In this document: positions 7,033-11,835 of the stretch, piece after piece
Layout: each line of letters begins with the position of its first letter
How positions within the stretch are numbered: position 1 is the stretch's first letter
Assembly: GCA_000496215.1 (NCBI GenBank)
Contig: KI543197.1
Coordinates: 207,386 to 219,220, forward strand
Reading direction: 5' to 3'
DNA from: an uncultured archaeon A07HN63
Lineage (GTDB): Archaea > Halobacteriota > Halobacteria > Halobacteriales > Haloferacaceae
Length of the DNA: 11,835 bases
Translations under genes and position numbers: made by a program
Notes under the pieces: model-generated
Database searches by the model: none
The model's input: only the letters and a program-made list of their open reading frames with translations
Told to the model about the DNA's origin: nothing

Positions 7033-7037
7033 AAAAA
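7033..7037 (-). promoter_or_regulatory. TATA-like tract upstream of rdgB
   Basis: CTCTTTTTGG on the minus strand is 23-27 bases before the rdgB ATG at 7010, suggesting a leaderless or nearly leaderless transcript separate from the upstream gene. Confidence 0.45.
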
Positions 7038-7057
7038 GAGGCGTCGGTCGCGGGGAG

Positions 7058-7348
7058 TTACTCCTCGACGACGACCTCGACCGGGTCGTCGCTCGCGTCG
7101 TCGTCGACACTGACCGAGGTCCCGTCGTCGTCACCGCTCCGTTCCTGATAGAACAGGCCGCCGGCGACGAGCAGCGCAACCCACGACCGCCAGCTGGCGA
7201 GGTTGAGCGTATAGCCGATGCCGAAGGGTTTCTCGACGATCATCCCTTCCTCGGGCTGCCAGTGCGACGAGAGCAGCCGACCGATGGAGGGCCGTTCGAA
7301 GTTGTACGGAATCCCAAAGATCTGTCCGGATTCTGGTTTGTCTCCCAT
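7058..7348 (-). CDS. Small DUF5808-like protein with one hydrophobic segment
   Basis: A 96-residue protein of unknown function, resembling from memory the DUF5808 family found in haloarchaea and some bacteria. Residues 1-50 have a conserved look: FGIPYNFERPSIGRLLSSHW, then a Glu-rich turn and VEKPFGIGYTLNLASWRSW. A short hydrophobic stretch, WVALLVAGGLFY (about 56-67), may anchor it in or at the membrane. The last 28 residues are an acidic tail. It lies between kae1-bud32 and rdgB on the same strand. A weak TATA-like TTAT about 25 bases upstream (minus strand, near 7371-7374) suggests its own promoter. Confidence 0.85.
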   Translation of the reverse strand: MGDKPESGQIFGIPYNFERPSIGRLLSSHWQPEEGMIVEKPFGIGYTLNLASWRSWVALLVAGGLFYQERSGDDDGTSVSVDDDASDDPVEVVVEE

Positions 7349-7449
7349 GTGCGCTGGTAGTGGCCTCCGGATAATGAAGATTCGCCTTCGGCTGATGGGG
7401 TCACCACTCGATGTCGAGTGAGCCGCGGTTGGCTGTCGATCTGTCGTCG

Positions 7450-9126
7450 CTACTGATATCGCCCCCGGTCCTCGACGGTAGCCAGTCGGTCGAGGGCGTC
7501 GGGGTCGCCCGTTTCGCGGTAGCCGTCGAGGACGGCCGCCTGCAACGGCTCAACGTCGTCGGCTGTCGCGCCGAGGCTCTGCCGGAGGACGTGGAGATCC
7601 ATCGCGTAATCCTCGACGTGCCCGGTGTGGAATCCGAGGCCGAAATCGATCAGCCAGACGCGGTCGCCGACGCGGACGTTTTTCGTGGTCGGATCGCCGT
7701 GAACTACCCCGGCGTCGTGGAGCGTTCCCAGATGGCGGCCGACGGTTTCGACCGCCTCGACGGTCAGCCGGTCGGCAAGGTCGGCCTCACCGACGTGCTG
7801 AAGATGTATTGTCGCGGTGTCGAGATCGACATCCCAGACCAGCGGCGTCGGCACGCCAGCCTCGCGTGCTTCAGCGGTCAGCCGCGCCTCGCCGGTCGTT
7901 CGTTCCCGCTGGAGCGCCGCGTCGAGTTCGGAGTGCCGGTAGGGCTTGGGGAGGCGATACTTCCGGACCGTTCTGGCCGGAAACTCGTGGTCGGTCTCCT
8001 CTGGCGCGACGGTCTCGACAATCGCCTCCGCGCCGCGCTGGTGGGCCGCCTCCGCGTCCGTGGCTGTCGACTCCGCGCCCGTGGCTCCCGCTCCCCGACC
8101 GCGCGCGACAGAGTGCTCGTCGGATCGCCATGCGACGGCGACTTCGTCGGGCCGGTAGTTTGGATCGACCGCTGACTCACCGATGTCAACCGTTTGCCCC
8201 GCAGCGAACTGTTTGGCCCCGAGGAGGGCGATCATTCCGGCGTTATCCCGGAGAAACCGGTCGTCGGGGACGTGAAATGATGCGCCGCGGTCGGCACACA
8301 TCGTCTTCAGCATCGACTGCAGGCGGGCGTTCTGCCCGACGCCGCCGCCGAGGACGAGTTCGTCGGTGCCGGTCAGCGACAGCGCGCGCTCGGCCACCTC
8401 GGTCAGCATCCCGAAGATGTGTTCCTGCAGCGAGAAGCAGATGTCTTCGATTTCCTGGCCCTCGTCGGCGGCGTCCTTTGCCGCGCTCATGATGCCGGAA
8501 AACGAGAAGTCCATCCCCTTGACGACGTACGGGAGGTCGATCAGCTCGCCGTTTTTGGCGGCTTCTTCGACCTTCGGGCCGCCGGGGTGCTCCCAGCCGA
8601 TGTGCCGCGTAAACTTGTCAAGGGCGTTGCCGACGCCGGTGTCCATCGTCTCGCCGAGCACGCGGTAGCGGCCGTTGTGATACCCCAGCAGGTGGGCGTT
8701 CGCACCCGAGGCGTTGAGACAGACCGGCGAGTCGAACCCCGACTCGTGGCGGCCGATTTCGAGATGGGCGATCATGTGGTTGACGCCGACCAGCGGCACG
8801 TCGAGGGCCTGTGCGGCCGCCCGCGCCGCCGTGCCGACCGTCCGGAGACAGGGGCCGAGGCCGGGCCCCTGCGAGAAGGCGACGCAATCGATGTCGTAGG
8901 CGTTAGAAGAGTCTCCATCGTCGGCGGCAGTCTCGGCAGCGTGGGCGAGCACCGCGTCGACGACCTGCGGAATCGCCTCGCCCATGTGTTCGGCGGCCTC
9001 CCGCGGATGAATGCCGCCGCTGTCGGGCTGGTAGGGATCGGATTCGATGAAAAATGCATCGTCGTCCTCGTCATAGAGAGCCGCGCTGGCGGCCCACGCG
9101 GTGCCCTCGATGCCGAGAACGCGCAT
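7450..9126 (-). CDS. kae1-bud32: Kae1-Bud32 fusion, tRNA t6A37 synthesis (KEOPS)
   Basis: A 558-residue bifunctional KEOPS subunit that adds threonylcarbamoyl to A37 of ANN-decoding tRNAs. The Kae1 half (1 to about 330) has the metal-binding HMIAH motif (His117, His121), SFSG at 208-211, the nucleotide loop GGGVGQN ending at 266, and RDNAG with Asp294. The Bud32 half (about 363-558) is a small atypical kinase/ATPase: RGAEA at 364-368, the catalytic loop HGDPTTKN (Asp478), IDFGLGF with Asp494, and the C-terminal end DRGRYQ. The fusion is known in several archaea. A low-complexity Ala/Gly/Glu linker, about 335-362, joins the halves. The ATG lies six bases after the rps24e stop, so the pair is surely one operon driven from the promoter near 9475. 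All catalytic motifs appear intact. Confidence 0.97.
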   Translation of the reverse strand: MRVLGIEGTAWAASAALYDEDDDAFFIESDPYQPDSGGIHPREAAEHMGEAIPQVVDAVLAHAAETAADDGDSSNAYDIDCVAFSQGPGLGPCLRTVGTAARAAAQALDVPLVGVNHMIAHLEIGRHESGFDSPVCLNASGANAHLLGYHNGRYRVLGETMDTGVGNALDKFTRHIGWEHPGGPKVEEAAKNGELIDLPYVVKGMDFSFSGIMSAAKDAADEGQEIEDICFSLQEHIFGMLTEVAERALSLTGTDELVLGGGVGQNARLQSMLKTMCADRGASFHVPDDRFLRDNAGMIALLGAKQFAAGQTVDIGESAVDPNYRPDEVAVAWRSDEHSVARGRGAGATGAESTATDAEAAHQRGAEAIVETVAPEETDHEFPARTVRKYRLPKPYRHSELDAALQRERTTGEARLTAEAREAGVPTPLVWDVDLDTATIHLQHVGEADLADRLTVEAVETVGRHLGTLHDAGVVHGDPTTKNVRVGDRVWLIDFGLGFHTGHVEDYAMDLHVLRQSLGATADDVEPLQAAVLDGYRETGDPDALDRLATVEDRGRYQ

Positions 9127-9132
9127 ATCGCC

Positions 9133-9441
9133 TCAGGCTTCCTCGGCTTCGGCCTCGGCGTCGTCGGCGATCTTGTTGCGTTCGAGCATGTGATCCTGTT
9201 CGACATTGGTTGCGGCCTCGGCGCTATCGTAGACCTTCGCGTACCCCACCGTCTTCCGCATGCCGAATGTGGTATCGAGCTCGTGGACGACGACCTCCTC
9301 GGCGTCCTTATCGAGTTTGGCGGCAAGGCTGTCACGGACCGACAGCCGCGACGGTGTCTCCTCGTCGTGGACGGTTTCGAAGCGGATATCCGTACGGTGC
9401 AACATCGGGTTTTCGTCCTCAGAGAGGATTGTGACGTCCAT
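9133..9441 (-). CDS. rps24e: 30S ribosomal protein S24e
   Basis: Small archaeal/eukaryotic-type ribosomal protein of 102 residues. The N-terminus MDVTILSEDENPMLHRTDIRF and the central FGMRKTVGYAKVYDS are characteristic of S24e. The C-terminus, after LERNK, is an Ala/Glu/Asp tail typical of haloarchaeal proteins. It is the first gene of a minus-strand operon with kae1-bud32. As I recall, an S27ae gene often sits between these two in archaea; here the gap is only six bases, so it is absent from this position. Confidence 0.96.
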   Translation of the reverse strand: MDVTILSEDENPMLHRTDIRFETVHDEETPSRLSVRDSLAAKLDKDAEEVVVHELDTTFGMRKTVGYAKVYDSAEAATNVEQDHMLERNKIADDAEAEAEEA

Positions 9442-9472
9442 TGGTAGTTGTTCGTTGTCCGCCGGAAAGCTG

Positions 9473-9477
9473 TAAAA
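9473..9477 (-). promoter_or_regulatory. TATA-box region of the rps24e-kae1-bud32 operon
   Basis: The minus strand reads TCCTTTTACA here, 32-36 bases before the rps24e ATG. This would place transcription start a few bases upstream of the codon. Confidence 0.5.
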
Positions 9478-9525
9478 GGATTTCGAAGGGGGCTCTCTCG
9501 GGAGGCTGGCAAGCGGCTGTGACAG

Positions 9526-10272
9526 CTACGACCCGCTCGCAACGTTTCGCTGATCGTTCCAGTCAAGGACCCACTCGAAGAGCACTAGCCCGGTGACGGT
9601 CATCACGCCCGCGGAGAGGAAAAACAGGATCTCCTCGATCGGCAGGCCAAACGGGGCGATGCCGGTCGTATACTGCTCGGAGATAATCCATAGCCCGCGA
9701 CCGATGGCCCAGCGGTCGATAACCCACAGATACACCGTCGGCACAAGCGAGGCCTCGATCCACGCCTGCGGCCGCCGGACGAGATAGCCGCCGCCGACCG
9801 CCCACTGGAGGGCGACAACCGGGCCGACCCACGCGAGCAGCCCACCGAGATAGAGCCACGCCGACCGCTGCAAAACCATCCAGAGTCCGCCGCCGAAGAG
9901 CGCCGCGCCGGCGACGACACCGGCGATCCGTGGTGCGAGCGCGAAATCACCCCGCTCGTAGCTCGGGTCGAACCCGCGCCAGTAGAGATAGAACCCGACG
10001 GTCAGCGATTGAATCCCGAAAAACAGATACTCGCCGGCCGGGATCGACAGCAGACTCGCGGTGACGACGCCCTCGCCGTAACGCCAGACCCCGGTCGTGA
10101 TCATGTACGACCCCCACGGTGTCGTGTAGGTGAAGGCGATAGCGACGAGGATCGCCAGCCCGAGTGCCCCGCGTCGCCGTCGCGTCGCGTCGTATGTCGG
10201 CGTGAGATACCATAACAGAAGCAGCACGGGGAGGGTAAAGACAGCGTGGAACCCGAGATACGGAAGCGGCAT
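9526..10272 (-). CDS. crtY: Lycopene beta-cyclase CrtY (archaeal fused CrtYc/CrtYd type)
   Basis: Integral membrane enzyme of 248 residues with about seven hydrophobic helices, converting lycopene to beta-carotene, from which retinal is made by cleavage. Motifs: YLGFHAVFTLP at the N-terminus, YTTPWGSYMITTGVWRYG (49-66), PAGEYLFFG (78-86) and PIEEILFFL (211-219). The two halves repeat the same cyclase domain, as in heterodimeric bacterial CrtYc/CrtYd. The second carries the usual PxEE motif; the first has Gly80 in place of its first Glu. ATG at 10272 is preferred over the in-frame ATG at 10305 because homologues start right before this YLxFH block and because AAGGGGAAG just upstream could act as a Shine-Dalgarno. 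A TTTTT tract at 10420-10424 (minus) may be the promoter, implying a leader of over 100 bases. Chromophore supply for the nearby sensory rhodopsin is an inference. Confidence 0.94.
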   Translation of the reverse strand: MPLPYLGFHAVFTLPVLLLLWYLTPTYDATRRRRGALGLAILVAIAFTYTTPWGSYMITTGVWRYGEGVVTASLLSIPAGEYLFFGIQSLTVGFYLYWRGFDPSYERGDFALAPRIAGVVAGAALFGGGLWMVLQRSAWLYLGGLLAWVGPVVALQWAVGGGYLVRRPQAWIEASLVPTVYLWVIDRWAIGRGLWIISEQYTTGIAPFGLPIEEILFFLSAGVMTVTGLVLFEWVLDWNDQRNVASGS

Positions 10273-10419
10273 TGCTTCCCCTTCGCAGCAGAGCGTGAAC
10301 AACATTGCGACTGCTATCGGCCGACGATTCGCGGGCCTACCATCTGTCGGGATCTGTCAGCCGTACCGACGCATCGGTGTGGGTGACTGCTGATTGCTCT
10401 GAACGCTGGGCAGCGGTGC

Positions 10420-10424
10420 AAAAA
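10420..10424 (-). promoter_or_regulatory. Candidate TATA tract for crtY
   Basis: The minus strand reads CACGTTTTTGCACC. It is about 150 bases upstream of the chosen crtY start, so if used it would give an untranslated leader of roughly 115-125 bases. The 10306-10451 gap holds no other recognised feature. Confidence 0.25.
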
Positions 10425-10451
10425 CGTGACACCAGCGGATATCTGTCGCGC

Positions 10452-10796
10452 TCAGACCGGCGCGACGCTCGGTTCGGGGTGGACGACCTCGAACTCCTCC
10501 TCGTCGTCGATCCCGATGATCGCCCAGTCGTAGGGCGGTTTGGCCGACTGAAGATACGATTTCAGGTCGTCAGTACAGTCCATCCAGGTGACGAAACAGC
10601 GGAGCCGCGGGCCGTCGTTCTCGTACTCGATGATCTCCTCTGGCTCCTTGACATCGTCAGAACACAGCGGTGTCACCTGAACGCGCCGCCATTTCCGCTC
10701 GGCCACGAACTCGCTGCCGCGCTCCTCGATGGCGTAGCCGAGCCCGCGAAACACGCTTCTGGCTTCCTCAGTCGGTGGTATGGTAACAGTGGCCAT
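10452..10796 (-). CDS. Small conserved-looking haloarchaeal protein, unknown function
   Basis: A 114-residue acidic soluble protein. I do not recognise a characterised family; it resembles from memory small haloarchaeal DUF proteins (possibly DUF7116). It starts MATVTIPPTEEARSVFRGLGY. A basic block RKWRRVQVTPL (about 34-44), a central RLRCFVTWMD (64-73) and DWAIIGIDDEEEFEVV follow, suggesting one compact alpha/beta domain. The tail ends in Pro/Val. The ATG at 10796 is preferred to the one two codons earlier (10802) because the TATA-like TTTATC at 10823-10828 is 27-32 bases upstream of it. Minus strand, upstream of crtY but separated by 179 bases, so probably independent. Confidence 0.82.
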   Translation of the reverse strand: MATVTIPPTEEARSVFRGLGYAIEERGSEFVAERKWRRVQVTPLCSDDVKEPEEIIEYENDGPRLRCFVTWMDCTDDLKSYLQSAKPPYDWAIIGIDDEEEFEVVHPEPSVAPV

Positions 10797-10822
10797 CCAC
10801 ATGGCCGTTAGCGCGGACCCAT

Positions 10823-10828
10823 GATAAA
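10823..10828 (-). promoter_or_regulatory. TATA box for the 114-residue protein gene
   Basis: TTTATC on the minus strand, within GAAGCTTTATCATG, 27-32 bases before the ATG at 10796, as for a leaderless transcript. Confidence 0.55.
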
Positions 10829-10874
10829 GCTTCCCACGGCCGTTTAAACCGCTCGTACGGGCGTTTTTACCGGG

Positions 10875-11120
10875 CTACTCGTGAGCGGCGTCCCACTCGT
10901 CGGGCTTCCGGACGTTCTCGCAGTCGTTGCAGACGATCCGCCCCATCGTGTCCATCGCGTTGTCGAACCCCTCACAGCCGCTGCAGTAGTAGCCCCAGCG
11001 GTCGGTCCTGTCGGCATCGGTAAACACGGGGTGGAAGGCCCCGACCGAGCCACGTTCGGCCGTACTCGTGTCGATGTAGACCGTCGTGCCGTCACCCGTC
11101 GTCGCCGTTTCGAGATCCAT
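10875..11120 (-). CDS. Zinc-ribbon protein, DUF5816-like
   Basis: An 81-residue soluble haloarchaeal protein with two CxxC knuckles, Cys46/Cys49 (YCSGC) and Cys64/Cys67 (CNDC), which should bind one zinc ion. It resembles the DUF5816 family from memory; no function is known to me. The C-terminus GRIVCNDCENVRKPDEWDAAH is the best-conserved-looking part, and MDTMGR lies between the knuckles. The frame is open to 11177, but the ATG at 11120 is chosen because a TATA-like CTATAC is 25-28 bases upstream and the extra residues look non-conserved. It is divergent from the RHH gene across a 106-base spacer that carries a 9-base inverted repeat. Confidence 0.88.
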   Translation of the reverse strand: MDLETATTGDGTTVYIDTSTAERGSVGAFHPVFTDADRTDRWGYYCSGCEGFDNAMDTMGRIVCNDCENVRKPDEWDAAHE

Positions 11121-11144
11121 ACCGCACCAACGGGTATCGATGGG

Positions 11145-11148
11145 TATA
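11145..11148 (-). promoter_or_regulatory. TATA box for the zinc-ribbon gene
   Basis: The minus strand reads GCTATACCCA, with TATA 25-28 bases before the ATG at 11120. It overlaps a direct repeat GGGTAT (plus strand, 11132-11137 and 11142-11147) with a 10-base period. Confidence 0.55.
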
Positions 11149-11196
11149 GCTCTGGTCCCAGCCGTGTAGCCGACCACGGCCTGCTGGACACAAGGA

Positions 11197-11202
11197 CTTA
11201 TT
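11197..11202 (+). promoter_or_regulatory. TATA box for the RHH gene
   Basis: CTTATT, 25-30 bases before the ATG at 11227, consistent with a leaderless transcript. Confidence 0.5.
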
Positions 11203-11226
11203 CAGGCCGCCACCTCATCCATCGAT

Positions 11227-11436
11227 ATGACCGATTACACCACGGTTTCAATTCCGAAGGAACTCGGCGACCGCGTCGAGGAGACGATCGAGGGGACGAG
11301 CTTCACGTCGACAAGTGATCTCGTCCGGTTTCTGCTCCGCAGTATCGTCATCCAGCAACAGCCTGACGGCACGCTGACGGAGTCGGATTTCGACGAGGTG
11401 ACCGACCAGCTCCGAGATCTCGGCTATCTAGAATAA
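11227..11436 (+). CDS. Ribbon-helix-helix (CopG/Arc-like) DNA-binding protein
   Basis: A 69-residue protein. YTTVSIPKELGDRVEE is a typical RHH start: a short DNA-contacting beta strand (about 4-9) followed by helix 1, and FTSTSDLVRFLLRSIV (about 26-41) is helix 2 with the S/T-S-DLVR cap seen in this fold. It would bind DNA as a dimer. The acidic C-terminal part (about 46-69) may form a short helix for oligomerisation or ligand contact. No toxin gene is next to it, so a stand-alone regulator is more likely than an antitoxin. It may regulate itself and the divergent zinc-ribbon gene through the inverted repeat in their shared spacer. It ends ten bases from the convergent partial gene at 11446. 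Confidence 0.9.
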   Translation: MTDYTTVSIPKELGDRVEETIEGTSFTSTSDLVRFLLRSIVIQQQPDGTLTESDFDEVTDQLRDLGYLE

Positions 11437-11445
11437 CCGCCGCGA

Positions 11446-11835
11446 CTACTCGATCTCTTCGATCGGCGGTTCGGCGTCCAAGACGACCAGCTCGACGCTC
11501 GCGCCGCTGCGGTCGAAAGCGGCGACGGTGTCGGCCTCCCACGGCGGCGTCGCCACCAGCACGACGCCGGCCAGATCGTCCTCCTTGCTGACGCCGAGCG
11601 GCCCCGTTGGGTGTGAGACGAACCGCGCCTGCGCGCCCCCGGCGGGCGTCCCGAGATCCATCCCGAACACCGAGTTCACCGAGCCGGCGGCGTCGGGCAG
11701 ATAGAAGTGGGTGATGATCGGCGTCTCGTCGTCGATCTCTGTCAGTCGGCTATCGTCGCCGTCCAGATCGCCGGCAGGCGTCGCTGCCAGCGGCACGTTG
11801 GCCTGCTTTGGCTCGCGGTCGGCGGCGAACTCGAC
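11446..11835 (-). CDS. Unrecognised haloarchaeal protein, C-terminal part (runs off the right edge)
   Basis: The reading frame is open from the window edge at 11835 to the TAG at 11446, giving at least 129 residues; the GTG at 11796 is probably internal because the frame continues upstream. I do not recognise a family. Visible segments are THFYLPDAAGSVNSVFGMDL, GAQARFVSHPTGPLGVSKEDD, VVLVATPPW and a C-terminal ELVVLDAEPPIEEIE. The alternation of strands and acidic loops suggests a soluble alpha/beta protein. It is tail-to-tail with the RHH gene. Confidence 0.75.
   Translation of the reverse strand, partial: VEFAADREPKQANVPLAATPAGDLDGDDSRLTEIDDETPIITHFYLPDAAGSVNSVFGMDLGTPAGGAQARFVSHPTGPLGVSKEDDLAGVVLVATPPWEADTVAAFDRSGASVELVVLDAEPPIEEIE

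Larger units (their letters stand above)
11135..11227. repeat. 9-base inverted repeat TATCGATGG / CCATCGATA flanking the divergent promoters
   Basis: TATCGATGG at 11135-11143 and its reverse complement CCATCGATA at 11219-11227. One copy lies between the TATA box and start of the zinc-ribbon gene, and the other ends on the first base of the RHH start codon. They could be operator half-sites for the RHH protein; this is inference. Confidence 0.45.

Noticed and set aside
6426..7148. 240-residue plus-strand open frame opposite rdgB
   Set aside because: Shadow of the rdgB codons; the HAM1 motifs on the minus strand are clear.
8419..9447. 342-residue plus-strand open frame opposite kae1 and rps24e
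   Set aside because: It mirrors two certain genes and has no domain of its own.
11446..11796. GTG at 11796 as the gene start
   Set aside because: The frame stays open to the edge of the window, so the start is probably outside it.
1..11835. tRNA, rRNA, CRISPR array or insertion sequence
   Set aside because: No cloverleaf-like sequence, no regularly spaced repeats, and no transposase or terminal inverted repeats were seen by eye.

Overview
The window is chromosomal DNA of a halophilic archaeon (class Halobacteria). The evidence is the very acidic predicted proteins, high-GC coding sequence with leaderless TATA-type promoters, a sensory rhodopsin with its transducer, a fused Kae1-Bud32, ribosomal protein S24e, an archaeal lycopene cyclase and several small proteins of haloarchaeal type.

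Layout. (1) 1-4347, plus strand, is a light-sensing block: the C-terminal part of a rhodopsin-coupled methyl-accepting transducer (htrI), a sensory rhodopsin I (sopI) overlapping it by one base, and 15 bases later an 828-residue soluble histidine kinase with four PAS-like domains and a complete LOV blue-light domain. This block is visibly AT-richer than the rest. (2) 4348-4532 is a non-coding boundary with a perfect 6+6 palindrome. (3) 4533-6414, plus strand: a small Cys-containing haloarchaeal protein, a stand-alone TrkA-type RCK protein behind a leaderless promoter, and a PIN-like protein with an acidic repeat tract. (4) 6439-9441, minus strand: a RdgB/HAM1 house-cleaning NTP pyrophosphatase whose C-terminus is out of frame at a six-A run, a small membrane-associated DUF5808-type protein, and the S24e to Kae1-Bud32 operon. 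(5) 9526-10802, minus strand: lycopene cyclase CrtY and a small haloarchaeal protein. (6) 10875-11436: a divergent pair, a zinc-ribbon protein (minus) and a ribbon-helix-helix regulator (plus), with a 9-bp inverted repeat at the two starts. (7) 11446 to the right edge: the C-terminal part of an unrecognised minus-strand gene.

How they fit together. SopI and HtrI should form a membrane complex that feeds light signals into the CheA/CheY phototaxis pathway. The LOV kinase next to them would add a flavin-based blue-light input, presumably to gene expression or a phosphorelay; no response regulator is seen here. CrtY makes beta-carotene, the precursor of retinal, so the chromophore pathway lies about 7 kb from the opsin. 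The rest is translation and housekeeping (t6A tRNA modification, ribosome, nucleotide sanitation, ion-transport control).

The most notable item is the SRI-HtrI-LOV kinase cassette. The most checkable anomalies are the rdgB frameshift, the lack of an S27ae gene between S24e and Kae1, and the inverted repeat between the RHH and zinc-ribbon genes. No RNA genes, CRISPR arrays or insertion sequences were seen.
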